Shown here in pieces: positions 1-8,985 of a stretch of 64,000 nucleotides of DNA (its first letter is position 1; each line of letters starts with the position of its first letter). Location of the stretch: contig OY969772.1 in the NCBI GenBank assembly GCA_963702935.1, positions 3,348,001 to 3,412,000 on the forward strand. Reading direction: 5' to 3'. A program made the translations under genes and the position numbers. This stretch comes from DAOTWA01 sp963702935 (GTDB lineage: Bacteria > Chloroflexota > Anaerolineae > Anaerolineales > Anaerolineaceae). Under the pieces are notes generated by a model. It did no database searches. It had not been told where the DNA came from and saw nothing but the letters and a program-made list of their open reading frames with translations.

Positions 1-54
1 GCGTTTGCCAGCGTGAAGCAACCCTCTGAATCGAAGGCTCCTTCGGGGAGATAA
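1..54 (+). CDS. C-terminal tail of an upstream gene (partial, tentative)
   Basis: The first reading frame is open from the window edge to a TAA at 52-54 and would give a short polar tail ending in KAPSGR. It sits just ahead of the RACo-like gene on the same strand, with the stop 7 bases before its ATG. There is too little sequence to identify a family, and an open frame of this length can arise by chance. Confidence 0.25.
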   Translation, partial: AFASVKQPSESKAPSGR

Positions 55-61
55 GATCGAA

Positions 62-1899
62 ATGCCATTGAATAGATTGCGTGTAGATTTCGAGCCTATT
101 GGCAAACGGGTGGAGGTCGAAGAGGGCGAGACGCTGTTGAGCGCAGCTCAATCGGCGGGCATCGATCTCGTCGCTACTTGCGGCGGGATGGGCACTTGCG
201 AAAGCTGCCAGGTGCAAATCGTCATGGGCGCCCTTTCGCCGCTGACCCTGGTGGAAGAAGCGGTCTTTTCGGAGTTCGAGCTGCAACGTGGGATGCGCCT
301 GGCGTGCCAGGCAAAGGTGCAATCCGCGTGTTTGGTGAACATCCCGCCCAATTCGCTGACCACACCGCAGCGCCTCCAGTTGGAAAGCCGCCAAAAGGTC
401 TGCGCGGTAGACTTCTCTACCGGGTGGTGGAAGTGTCTCTGCAAGAGCCTGACCTGGAAGATTTGCGCGCTGACAGTCTCCGCCTGGTTCAGTACCTGGC
501 ATCCAAAGGCGTGGAGCGCGCCGGTTTTCGTTACGGCGTCCTCAAGAGCTTGTCGGACGAGATGCGAGCCAATGAGTGGAAATTCAGGGCGGTCATTCAA
601 GGCGCCGAGATCGTTGCGGTTTTGCCCCAGAGCTGTAGCGCCTTGGGATTGGCCGTCGATATTGGAACGACCAAAATCGCCGCCTACCTGTTGGATTTGG
701 AGAGCGGGGAACCCCTGGCGCAGCAAAGCGCCATGAACCCGCAAATTCATTACGGCGAGGACGTCGTCAGCCGCATTTTCTACTGCATGGAGCACCCCAA
801 CGGTCGCTCCACCTTGCAGAAGCAGATCGTCGAGACGCTCAACAGCCTGGTCGCGGACTTGTGCGGGCAGGCCGGCAGGCGCCCGCAGGAGATCGTGGAT
901 GCCGTGGTGGTTGGCAATACCGCCATGCACCATCTCTTTGCCGGGTTGCCGGTTCAGCAATTGGGGTTGATGCCGTTCGTTCCGGCGGTCGGTGAGCCGA
1001 TGGAAATCCCTGCCGCGGCCCTGGGCTTGCAGGTTGGCGCCGGCGCGAACGTGTATCTGCCGGCCAACATCGCCGGTTACGTGGGCGCGGATCACGTATC
1101 GATGATGCTGGCCACCGAGGCCTATCAGGCCCAAAACAACACCATCGCCGTGGACGTGGGCACCAACACAGAAATATCGCTGGTCTCGGCGGGGCGCATC
1201 TTGTGCTGCTCCTGCGCCTCTGGACCGGCTTTCGAAGGGGCTCACATTCACGAAGGCATGCGCGCGGCTGCTGGGGCCGTCGAGCGGGTGCAGATCGATG
1301 GCGACGCCGTCCACCTCTACACGGTGGGAGGGCAGCCGCCCGTGGGCATTTGCGGATCGGGCATCCTGGATGCGATCGCGGAGATGGTGCGCGTAGGCAT
1401 CGTGGATCGGCGCGGCAAGATATTGCCCGAGGCGCGCAACGTGCGCGGAGACGGACGCGCCAGGGAATTCGTGCTGGCGCCGGCGGAGAAAACCGGCACG
1501 GGGCGCGATCTTACCATCACCTCGCGGGATATCCAGGAAATCCTGCTTGCCAAGGCGGCCATCCGCGCGGGCATCGAGATCTTGCTGCTGGAAGCCGGGA
1601 TCGACGCGGCGCAAATCGATCAATTCATCGTGGCGGGGGCCTTTGGCACCTATATGGACCTGCGCAGCGCAGTGCGAATCGGCATGTTCCCGCGTCTGCC
1701 CATGGAGCGATTCTCGCAGGTGGGCAATGCCGCCGGGGCCGGGGCCAGGCAATTGCTGGTCTCCGCTGAGCGGCGGCGCAGCGCGGAAGAATTCGCCGGC
1801 CGGATGAGCTACGTGGAGCTGACCAGCCACCCTCAATTCAAGGCGGTGTTTATGGACGCCATGGACTTCCGGGGTGGGTCTGCGCTGGAGGTTAAATAA
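62..1899 (+). CDS. RACo-type corrinoid activation protein: 2Fe-2S ferredoxin plus ASKHA (DUF4445) ATPase, frameshifted
   Basis: Predicted reductive activator that returns an inactive Co(II) corrinoid protein to Co(I) using ATP and a 2Fe-2S cluster. The N-terminus (first ~110 residues) is a plant-type ferredoxin with the CGGMGTCESC cluster loop and a distal Cys in LACQA. The rest is the ASKHA domain, with nucleotide-binding motifs VDIGTTKIAAYLLDL, VDVGTNTEISL and CGSGILDAI. The ferredoxin is read in one frame and the ATPase in another; the switch falls between about 390 and 425 and fits one missing base. Total length (~610 residues) suits the family. Start 62 has a GGGGAG element 10 bases upstream. 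The MtmB-like and corrinoid genes 3-5 kb downstream are the likely clients. Family assignment is firm; the client is inferred. Confidence 0.85.
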
Positions 1900-1903
1900 A
1901 ATT

Positions 1904-1934
1904 ACCGGCGCTGCGCGCGGGGCGCAACGCCGGT
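1904..1934. terminator. Bidirectional hairpin between convergent genes
   Basis: ACCGGCG (1904-1910) pairs with CGCCGGT (1928-1934), and an inner TGCGC/GCGCA helix extends the stem. It lies between the convergent RACo-like and deaminase genes and is followed by TTT, so it is a likely shared terminator. Confidence 0.6.
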
Positions 1935-1948
1935 TTGAAGGACGTGGA

Positions 1949-3364
1949 TTACTGGTAGGGATACGCCCGGCGGTGCACCGGGGCGGTCATGTTGACCTGG
2001 TAGCGCTTTTCGGTGCGGGCCACCAGCTCTGCCGAGCGGCGGTTGTGCTCCGCCAGCAGAGCAGGCAGATCGACGTCCAGCAGGTCTCCATCCTGGACGC
2101 GTATTTTGCCGTTGACGATGGAGAGGTCCACTCGCCCGACGTCGCAAAATACCAATCCGGCCACCGGATCGTGCAGCCCTCCGGCGAATTCCAGCTTGCG
2201 GGTATCCATCCCGATGATGTCGGCCGCTTTGCCGGGGGCGATCGCGCCGATATCCTCGCGGCGTAGCAGGCGGGCGGAGCCGGTCAGGGCCAGCTCGAGC
2301 GCCTGAGTGGCGGAGAAGGCTTCTCCTCCGTACCTTACCCGCTGGAGCAGCAGGGCGCTGCGTACTTCGCGCAGCATGTTGGAGGAATTGTTGGCCGCGC
2401 TGCCGTCCACCCCCAGGCCCACGGGCGCGCCCTTTCTTAGCAACGGGGTGACCGGGCAGATGCCCGCGGCCGTGTACATATTCGAGTTCGGGCAATGCGC
2501 CACGCCCGTACCGGTGCGCGCCATTAGATCCATTTCCCCTTCGTCCAGCACCACGCCGTGCGCGTACCACACGTCCGGCCCCGTCCAGCCCCATTCATCG
2601 GCCATGTAAACCGAGCGTTTGCCGTAGTGCGCCAGCATGTATTCGTGGTCGGCAGGGCATTCCGCCAGGTGCGTGTGGCTGCCCACCCCATATTTGCGCG
2701 CCATCTCGATGCTCTCACGCATCAGGCGCGCCGAGACCGAGAAAGGCGAGCAGGGCGCATTGTCGACGCGCACCATGGCGTAGGGTTTAGGGTCGTGGTA
2801 GGTCTGGATGAGGCGTTCGGTGTCGGCCAGGATATCGTCTTCCTTTTCCACGATCTCGTCTGGCGGCAGGCCGCCCTGGCTTTGCCCCACCGAAAAGCTG
2901 CCGCGGGCCAGGTGGAAGCGAATGCCCATTTCCTGCGCAGCCTGGATCTGGGTATCGAACTGCATGTCGTTGACTTTGAGATAGGCGTGGTCCACGTTGG
3001 TGGTGCAGCCCGAAAGCAGCAGCTCGGCGTGGTTCATCTTGGAGGCGGTGTAATAGTCCTCGTCGTGCACCTCGCTCATCAACAGGTACATGGAATGCAG
3101 CCAGGGGAACAGGGTGATATCCTGCAGCACGGGGATATTGCGCAGCAGGCACTGGAACAGATGGTGGTGGGTGTTGATTAAGCCGGGCAGCACCACGTAG
3201 CCGCTCAAATCGAGGCGCCGCTCGGCGGGAGGGGGCGGCGTGCTGCCGTCCCCCACGGCTTCGATGACCTGATCGTGGATCAGGATCCAGGCGTCCTTCA
3301 GGCGGGTGCGCTCAGCGTCAAAGGTCGCCAGTGTGTCGATGTGTTCCAACAGAATCGTGCTCAA
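1949..3364 (-). CDS. 8-oxoguanine deaminase / AtzB-like amidohydrolase
   Basis: A 471-residue cytosolic amidohydrolase expected to hydrolytically deaminate an oxidised purine such as 8-oxoguanine (to urate) or a related aminoheterocycle. The metal site is visible as NTHHHLFQ, then HTHLAE, an HG pair in YAHGVVLDEGE, and the Asp in GVDGSAANNSSNM. The segments LPGLINTHHH, ELLLSGCTT, CSPFSVS and GVAHCPNSNMYTAAGICP follow the 8-oxoguanine deaminase pattern closely. It is full length and intact. Another amidohydrolase gene lies just upstream on the same strand (26-bp gap), and xanthine-dehydrogenase-type genes are nearby, supporting a purine or heterocycle role. Exact substrate is inferred; hydroxyatrazine-type deaminases share the fold. 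Confidence 0.82.
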   Translation of the reverse strand: MSTILLEHIDTLATFDAERTRLKDAWILIHDQVIEAVGDGSTPPPPAERRLDLSGYVVLPGLINTHHHLFQCLLRNIPVLQDITLFPWLHSMYLLMSEVHDEDYYTASKMNHAELLLSGCTTNVDHAYLKVNDMQFDTQIQAAQEMGIRFHLARGSFSVGQSQGGLPPDEIVEKEDDILADTERLIQTYHDPKPYAMVRVDNAPCSPFSVSARLMRESIEMARKYGVGSHTHLAECPADHEYMLAHYGKRSVYMADEWGWTGPDVWYAHGVVLDEGEMDLMARTGTGVAHCPNSNMYTAAGICPVTPLLRKGAPVGLGVDGSAANNSSNMLREVRSALLLQRVRYGGEAFSATQALELALTGSARLLRREDIGAIAPGKAADIIGMDTRKLEFAGGLHDPVAGLVFCDVGRVDLSIVNGKIRVQDGDLLDVDLPALLAEHNRRSAELVARTEKRYQVNMTAPVHRRAYPYQ

Positions 3365-3389
3365 ATACCCCTCCTTTGTGTGAATCGGA

Positions 3390-4772
3390 TTAGACCACCG
3401 GCCAGTGCGGTTGGATGGCCAGACCTGCCCGTTGAGCTATCTGCGTGGCCCGCAGGCGGGCCTCCGCCACGATGGCTTCTTCGTCCAGGGTTTGTACTTT
3501 GCGATTTTGCATCAGAATCTTTCCGTCCACCACCACGGTATCCACGTCGCTGCCATGCGCGGCATACACCAGGGTGGAGACGGGATCGAAGCAGGGGGTG
3601 AGATGGGGTTTGTCCATGTCGACCACGATGAAGTCGGCGCGCTTGCCGGCCTCGATCGAGCCGATCTGGTCTTCCAGCCCCATAGCGCGCGCTCCCCGGA
3701 TAGTCGCCATTTCCAGGACGTCTTCGGCGGGCACCGCCGTCGGGTCCTTTTCCAGCAGGCAGGCCAGGTAGCTGGCCATGCGCATGTCCCGGATGAGATC
3801 GTAGGTGTTGTTGCTCGGGCCGCCGTCGCAGCCCAGGCTGACGTTGACCCCCGCCTGCAACATGCCGTAAACCGGGGCGATGCCGGTGGCCGTCTTCGAG
3901 TTGGAGGCCGGGTTGTGCGAGACGTGCGTGCCGGTTTCTGCCAGCATCTTCCAGTCGGAGGGGTCGGACCACACGAAATGGGCCAGCACCGTGCGCGGCC
4001 CCAGCAGGCCGTGCGCCGCGGCAAATTCGGCGGGGCTTCGAAACCCCTGCGAGACGGCGTAATCGATGTCCTCTTTGACCTCGGAGAGGTGGATAGTGAT
4101 GCCCATGCCGCGCTCCGCCGCCAGCTTGCTGATCTGGTCGTAGAGGCTGGGGGTCACGCCGCCGGGAGTGCGCGGGCCAAACCAGATCTGGACGCGCCCG
4201 TCGCCGGCGCCGTTCCAACGCTCGTAAGCTGCCAGCGTGTTCTGGACGCTTTCCTCGCCGTTTTCTACCATCCCCGGGTGCATGACGCCCTGGGCTTGCG
4301 CGTACGAGGGCAGGTCCATGACGATCTTGCCGATGGCGGCCCGCATCCCGGATTGAATGACCGTTTCGGCCACGCCGTCGATTCCGTAGCGTTCCGCCAG
4401 CATACTCTCGATAAAGGCCGTCGTGCCGGACTTGATCATTTCCAGGGCGCACAGAGCGGCGCTGGCGCGCCCGTCCTCGGCGCTGTAATTTCCTTGCAGC
4501 ACCCACACCCGCCGGGTCAGCCAGTCGATCAGGCTGAGATCGTCCGCGCAGCCACGGATCATGGCCTGCGCCTGGTGCACGTGGGTGTCGATCAGGCCGG
4601 GCAAGAGGATATTCCCATTACAGTTGATCCTGCGCTTCTCGGGATATTTCTCCACCACTTCCTGGCTTTTCCCTACCGCAACGATCTGATTTCCGCTGAC
4701 GGCGACTGCCCCGTGCGTCAGGATCTGCCGCTTTGGATTCATAGAGAGAATGGTAGCGTTTTCGAAGATCAT
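3390..4772 (-). CDS. Amidohydrolase, SsnA/MtaD type (aminohydrolase of purine-like substrate)
   Basis: A 460-residue metal-dependent hydrolase of the subtype-deaminase superfamily (5-methylthioadenosine/S-adenosylhomocysteine, guanine and atrazine deaminases). Motifs seen: LPGLIDTHVHQAQAMIRG, TIHLSEVKED, LAHFVWSD and SLGCDGGPSNNT, which supply the metal-binding His and Asp residues. In-frame sequence extends 14 codons further upstream, but the ATG at 4772 has a GAGGAA ribosome site 3 bases ahead and begins the usual MIFENATIL strand, so it is preferred. It is probably the first gene of a two-gene transcript with the 8-oxoguanine-deaminase-like gene. Substrate cannot be fixed from sequence: adenosine-type or N-methylated aminopurines are possible. 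Confidence 0.75.
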   Translation of the reverse strand: MIFENATILSMNPKRQILTHGAVAVSGNQIVAVGKSQEVVEKYPEKRRINCNGNILLPGLIDTHVHQAQAMIRGCADDLSLIDWLTRRVWVLQGNYSAEDGRASAALCALEMIKSGTTAFIESMLAERYGIDGVAETVIQSGMRAAIGKIVMDLPSYAQAQGVMHPGMVENGEESVQNTLAAYERWNGAGDGRVQIWFGPRTPGGVTPSLYDQISKLAAERGMGITIHLSEVKEDIDYAVSQGFRSPAEFAAAHGLLGPRTVLAHFVWSDPSDWKMLAETGTHVSHNPASNSKTATGIAPVYGMLQAGVNVSLGCDGGPSNNTYDLIRDMRMASYLACLLEKDPTAVPAEDVLEMATIRGARAMGLEDQIGSIEAGKRADFIVVDMDKPHLTPCFDPVSTLVYAAHGSDVDTVVVDGKILMQNRKVQTLDEEAIVAEARLRATQIAQRAGLAIQPHWPVV

Positions 4773-4812
4773 ATTTTCCTCGTCGTCTACGTCCTGTTGA
4801 AATGATGAAATC

Positions 4813-4818
4813 ATTATA
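4813..4818 (-). promoter_or_regulatory. Possible -10 element for the deaminase pair
   Basis: Read on the minus strand these bases are TATAAT, about 40 bases before the deaminase start. The -35 region is poor (TCAAGC), so an activator may be needed; the Crp/Fnr-like palindrome at 4883-4898 is upstream. Confidence 0.35.
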
Positions 4819-4882
4819 CAACCCGGCCTGATCGCTTGAGACTACCAGATCGACCCCGCTGAGCAACATAAGACGATAGTCA

Positions 4883-4898
4883 TGTGACATTAATCACA
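4883..4898. promoter_or_regulatory. Crp/Fnr-family palindrome between divergent genes
   Basis: TGTGA-CATTAA-TCACA is an exact match to the TGTGA-N6-TCACA consensus of Crp and HcpR-type regulators. It lies in the 375-bp gap between the divergent deaminase pair and the MtmB-like gene, about 80 bases before the start site implied by the promoter at 4936-4964. No Crp-family gene is present in the window. Apart from this site and two possible promoters, nothing else is recognised in 4773-5147. Confidence 0.5.
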
Positions 4899-4935
4899 AA
4901 TAATCTCGGTTCAGATGAGTTCTCTAAAAAAATCA

Positions 4936-4964
4936 TTGAATGACAAAAGAATTAATCCTAGAAT
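4936..4964 (+). promoter_or_regulatory. Sigma70-like promoter for the MtmB-like gene
   Basis: TTGAAT (4936-4941), a 17-base spacer, and TAGAAT (4959-4964). Transcription from about 4971 would leave a leader of roughly 175 bases before the ATG at 5148. I do not recognise a riboswitch in that leader. Confidence 0.45.
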
Positions 4965-5147
4965 GTATTTCAGGTAACGCGCCCCGCATTCTATCCGTCA
5001 CAAAAGATTTATCCCCTGGCGATCTCAGGGTAAGAATTAGCGCTAACCTTTGGCGGCATGGCTTCTCAACCGGTGGGTACCTGCTGGCGTTATCGCAGTC
5101 AAATGGAGCCAATCAAAATCATTCCCGCATCAATTCAGGAGCACAAG

Positions 5148-6533
5148 ATGAAAAGTAAACCCGATATTTATGAAATCCTGGAACGCGTTCATAACGGTGA
5201 ATATTGTTCGGCGAAGGATTGGGATATCAAGAAGATCAATCGGACCATTCGCCGTATTCTGCAAGAGCATCATCTGGAAAAGGTTTGTGATCCTGAAAAC
5301 CCGGTCAATACCGACTACGATCTGGCTGACCGCTTCTATCAGGCGGGCTTTGAAGCTGCCTTGGAGCTGGGCTATTGGTGTGAAGATACAGAGCGCATTG
5401 TGAGGGTGGATCAGGAAGAGCTGGAAGCCGCGCTCAAGTATGCTCCCTCGGAATTGTTCTTTGGCGAGGGGAAAGACGGTACCCTGCTCAAGACGCGCAC
5501 GCCGGGTGACCACTATCCCTGCAAGGTGGCCTGTTCCCTGGGCATCACCGTCAGTGAGGAGATTGCCCTGCAAGTCCTGACCGGCATCGCCAGCGAGCGC
5601 GAAGTGGACATCCTGGAAGGCATTACCCTGACTTCCGTTCGCGGCCACCAGGTGCTGACCGGCACTCCCTGGGAAACCCTGATGGGTTGTGAATACGGCC
5701 GGATGCACCGTGAAGCCCGCCGCCGCGCCGGACGCTCCGGTATGGCCGGCTGGGGGTCTATCTCGGCCACCACGGAATACGGGCAATTTGGCGCTTACGG
5801 CACGCCGGGTGGCTTTAATCCCAAGACGGACCTCTCCTTGATCTTATTCCCTTCCGAGATGAAGATCGACTACCGCACCCTGAACAAGGTCGTTCACACC
5901 CTCAATATGGGCGGCTGTGTCAAGGCCGACAGCCCCAGCATGATCGGCGGCATGCCGGGATCGGTGGAAGGGGCCGTGGTTTGTGAAATCGCCTGTTCGC
6001 TGCTTTCCTACGCCATCCTGCAAAACCACGCCGGGGGCGGCCAGATGTACGACGTGCGTTATTTGAGCAACGTCAACCGTGAAGGTCTGTGGGGGTTGAG
6101 CATGGTCAACCAGGCGCTTTCCCGCAACACCCATACCTTGCCCGTCAACATCGCCAATATCGCTTCGGGTCCGGTGACCGAAAATGTGCTGTACGAGATC
6201 GCTGCCGGCCAGGCGACCATCGCCTGCTCTGGGGCTTCGGCGACCATCGGGCCGCGCACGGCGGGCGGAAAACTGAACGATTACATTACCCCGCTCGAGT
6301 GCCGCTTTACCGGGGAAGTATCTCACGCGGCTTCCGGAATGGATCCCAAGGTTGTCAACCAAATCGTCAAGCAGATCGTCCCCAGGTACGAGGGCCTGCT
6401 GAAAACGCCGGAGATTGGCAAGCCCTACCAGCAGGCCTACGATGTCGCCACCGGTCTCCCGACCGAGGAATGGGAAGGCATCTACCGGCGGGTGCGCGCT
6501 GAGGTCAAAGATCTGGGCATCCCCCTGGATTGA
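5148..6533 (+). CDS. MtmB-family (monomethylamine methyltransferase-like) protein with Trp in place of pyrrolysine
   Basis: 461 residues, against 458 in methanogen MtmB. Predicted TIM-barrel methyltransferase passing a methyl group from a substrate to a corrinoid protein. Homology is visible along the whole chain: AGRSGMAGWGS aligns with the MtmB segment AGRPGMGV-Pyl-GPE, SEMKID matches NELKID, GPVTENVLYE matches GPCTEMCLLE, and FTGEVSHAASG matches MMGEVARATAG. The codon at the pyrrolysine position is TGG (5751-5753), residue 202, the same number as Pyl202 of Methanosarcina MtmB as I recall it. There is no in-frame amber codon and no pyl gene in the window. Start 5148 is chosen for its AGGAG site (5137-5141); the frame is open further upstream. 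The corrinoid gene follows 97 bp downstream. Substrate is unknown; without Pyl it may not be monomethylamine. Confidence 0.85.
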   Translation: MKSKPDIYEILERVHNGEYCSAKDWDIKKINRTIRRILQEHHLEKVCDPENPVNTDYDLADRFYQAGFEAALELGYWCEDTERIVRVDQEELEAALKYAPSELFFGEGKDGTLLKTRTPGDHYPCKVACSLGITVSEEIALQVLTGIASEREVDILEGITLTSVRGHQVLTGTPWETLMGCEYGRMHREARRRAGRSGMAGWGSISATTEYGQFGAYGTPGGFNPKTDLSLILFPSEMKIDYRTLNKVVHTLNMGGCVKADSPSMIGGMPGSVEGAVVCEIACSLLSYAILQNHAGGGQMYDVRYLSNVNREGLWGLSMVNQALSRNTHTLPVNIANIASGPVTENVLYEIAAGQATIACSGASATIGPRTAGGKLNDYITPLECRFTGEVSHAASGMDPKVVNQIVKQIVPRYEGLLKTPEIGKPYQQAYDVATGLPTEEWEGIYRRVRAEVKDLGIPLD

Positions 6534-6630
6534 AAGCGGATTGGGTCGAACCCGATGCGGTCAATGCAGCATCGACCGCGTTTATTGCTCAAATTGGATC
6601 AGGTGATTTCCTACGATAAGGAAGGCTGGT

Positions 6631-7335
6631 ATGTCAGAAGAATTGATGCAAACGCTAAGACAGGCTGTGCTGGACGGAGACGACGTGGCTGCCAGGGCGG
6701 CGGCGGAAGAAGCCTTGAAGAGTGGCATGGGGCCGCTGGAGGTCGTGCACGCCAGCATCCAGCCCGCCATGGACACCATCGGCGACCAGTATCAGGCCGG
6801 AGAGGTCTACCTGCCGGAGCTGGTGCTGGCGGGCGACGCGGCCAAGGTAGCCATGGACGTGCTGATGGCCAAGCTGGACGAGCAGGGCGCCGACCGGGTG
6901 CAGAAGGGGACGGTGGTGCTGGGGGTGGTGTACGGGGATAACCACGACATCGGCAAGAACCTGGTGATGGCGGTGCTGTCGGCGAACGGCTTCAAGGTGA
7001 TCGACCTGGGGGTGAATTGCCACCCGAAGGCGTTCATCGAGACGGCCATCCGCGAGAAGGCGGACATCATCGCGATGTCGACGCTGATCACGACCTCGAT
7101 GCCGTACCAGCGGCAGGTGATCGAGACGTTGAAAGCCATGGGGAAGCGGGAGGAGTTTTACTGCATCGTGGGAGGGGGGCCGATCACGCCGGAATGGACG
7201 GAGAAGGTAGGCGCGGATGGATATGGACGGGATGCGAAAAACTCGGTGATCGTGTGCACGAAGCTGATGGAAAGTGGCGTGAAGCCGCCGTTCGAAAAGC
7301 CCTTGTTAGAAAACGCGCTGTCCGGACACGGGTAA
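6631..7335 (+). CDS. Methyltransferase corrinoid protein (MtmC/MtbC/MttC family)
   Basis: 234-residue cytosolic corrinoid carrier that accepts a methyl group on cobalt from its partner methyltransferase. Residues 1-90 form the helical cap domain. The B12-binding Rossmann domain follows with DNHDIG (cobalt-ligating His at residue 105), the MSTLIT segment and the VGGGPIT loop. It lies directly after the MtmB-like gene on the same strand with an AAGGAAGG ribosome site, so that protein is its probable donor; the RACo-type gene would reactivate it. No methylcorrinoid:folate methyltransferase (MtbA, MtvA or MtgA type) is seen in the window, so the final acceptor is unknown. Intact. Confidence 0.93.
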   Translation: MSEELMQTLRQAVLDGDDVAARAAAEEALKSGMGPLEVVHASIQPAMDTIGDQYQAGEVYLPELVLAGDAAKVAMDVLMAKLDEQGADRVQKGTVVLGVVYGDNHDIGKNLVMAVLSANGFKVIDLGVNCHPKAFIETAIREKADIIAMSTLITTSMPYQRQVIETLKAMGKREEFYCIVGGGPITPEWTEKVGADGYGRDAKNSVIVCTKLMESGVKPPFEKPLLENALSGHG

Positions 7336-7386
7336 GATATTCGTGGCATTCTTTTGCCCCTCCGGGGATTAGGGCGCGTTTGGTAA

Positions 7387-7451
7387 TTACCCCATCTTTA
7401 CAGAGTCTGGTCGAGAGGGTAGTCTCTCGGCTTGCAGAAAAGATGGGGTAA
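7387..7451 (+). ncRNA. Candidate structured leader or attenuator upstream of the molybdoenzyme genes
   Basis: A perfect 13-bp outer helix (7387-7399 with 7439-7451, TTACCCCATCTTT and its complement) encloses a second hairpin, CGAGAG (7412-7417) with CTCTCG (7424-7429). A weaker CTCAC/GTGAG stem follows near 7457-7476. It sits in the 213-bp gap between the corrinoid gene and the molybdoenzyme gene. It could be a terminator, but there is no U tract, so a cis-acting RNA is possible. I do not recognise a known riboswitch class. Confidence 0.4.
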
Positions 7452-7548
7452 AACCGCTCACTCCCCCCGGTGTGAGCCGGCCAGAGGATTGAAAATGGCA
7501 CCAAGTTTCCTCGGCTGTTTACATCGCAGGTAGAACTCAGGAGTACTT

Positions 7549-8976
7549 ATGGAGCATGAATACTTCATCGCGGGTGAGATCGACGAAGCGCTTGGGATTT
7601 TAGCCGAGAAGCGTGAAAAGTGCCGGTTGGTGGCCGGCGCGACGGATTAATCCTCGAATTGGAGCGTGGCGTTCGCAAGGGAATCGAAACCCTGGTGGAT
7701 ATCTCGCGTATCCCCGGGCTCGATTCGATTTCCATAGACGGCCAGGGGCGCATCCACCTGGGTGCGTTGGTCACCCACAACCAGTGCCTGGGCTCCTCCC
7801 TCCTGCGCGATCGAGCTCTCCCTCTGGTTCAAGCGTGCTGGCAGGTCGGTTCGCCGCAAATCCGCAATCGGGGAACGATCGCCGGCAATCTGATCACCGC
7901 TTCGCCCGCCAATGATACCATCAGCCCCCTGTTGGCGATGGGCGCCGAGGTCTGTTTGAGGTCTACAGCGGGAACGCGCTGGGTGGCCCTCTCCTCGTTT
8001 TATACGGGGGTGCGCAAGACGGTGATGCAGGCGGACGAGATGATGACGGAAATCCGCTTCCCGGCCATGCCGCCGGAGGATCGAGGGGTATTTCTCAAGC
8101 TGGCATTGCGCAACGCCCAGGCGATCTCGCTGCTCAACGCGACTATTCTCCTGGAAATGGCGGGTGAAGTGGTGAAGGCGGCGGCGATCACCCTGGGAGC
8201 CGTCGCGCCGACGGTGATCCACGCTCGCGAAGCAGAAATGTCCCTGGTGGGAAAAGCGTTGAGCGCAGAGGGCATCCAGGAGGCCGCCAGGCTGGCCGGC
8301 CAGGCCGCCGCGCCGATTAGCGATGTGCGCTCTTCGGCGCTGTACCGCAAGGAAATGGCTCAGGTGACCGTGCGGCGGGGCTTGCAGGCGCTGGCCCGGG
8401 GTGAATGCCTGGTTCACATCCCGGAGACGCCGATATTATTGGTCACCGAGCCTGCCTCGAAGGCCCTATTGATCGGCGGCTATCGCCAGGACCAGCCGAT
8501 CCGGACGGTGGTGAATGGGCAGGTGCGCGTCTTCGAGCACGGCCAGCACAAAACCCTGGCCCGCCTGCTGCGTGAAGAGGGCCAGCTCACCGGGACGAAA
8601 GTTGCCTGCGGCGAAGGCGAATGCGGCGCCTGCACGGTGTGGCTGGATGGCAAGGCGGTGATGAGCTGCCTGGTGCCGGCTCCGCGCGCTCACGGTGCGG
8701 AGATCGTGACCGTGGAAGGGCTGGAAAAAGACGGCGTCTTACATCCGCTTCAAACTGCCTTCGTCGAATACGGCGCGGTGCAATGCGGTTTTTGCACCCC
8801 CGGGTTTCTCATGTCTGCGGCCAAGCTTCTTCGAAGAGAAGCCCAGCCCGGCCCACGAGGATATCGTGTACGCTATCTCCGGGAACCTGTGCCGCTGCAC
8901 AGGCTATACCAAGATCATCGAAGCCATCGAGCATGCCGCCGGCAATTCGCCCGCTTCTGCGCAAGTTGAACGTTAG
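7549..8976 (+). CDS. Xanthine dehydrogenase-type FAD plus 2Fe-2S subunit (fused), frameshifted
   Basis: Electron-transfer subunit of a molybdenum hydroxylase. The N-terminal two thirds are the CO-dehydrogenase flavoprotein domain (VAGATD, then QIRNRGTIAGNLITASPANDT). The C-terminal third is the paired 2Fe-2S domain with CGEGECGACTVW, CGFCTPGF and CRCTGY, so all eight cluster cysteines are kept. The order FAD then iron-sulfur in one chain is less common than separate genes or the reverse order. Two breaks are seen: near 7648 (one missing base creates a TAA after VAGATD) and near 8832 (one extra base); both sides remain family-like. It ends 9 bp before the large-subunit ATG. Substrate probably a purine or other N-heterocycle. 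Confidence 0.82.
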
Positions 8977-8985
8977 GAGGTTGAA

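Noticed and set aside
390..425. Programmed frameshift in the RACo-like gene
   Set aside because: No slippery heptamer or stimulatory structure is evident, and similar breaks occur in many unrelated genes in the window.
148..1836. Long minus-strand open frame opposite the RACo-like gene
   Set aside because: It is a shadow of a high-GC gene; the plus-strand translation has complete family motifs and this frame has none.
4940..5158. 72-codon open frame ahead of the MtmB-like gene
   Set aside because: Begins at the promoter itself, lacks a ribosome site and overlaps the real start region; no recognisable product.
5751..5753. Possible amber (pyrrolysine) codon in the MtmB-like gene
   Set aside because: The codon is TGG, not TAG, and no internal TAG occurs in frame; pyrrolysine is not used here as sequenced.
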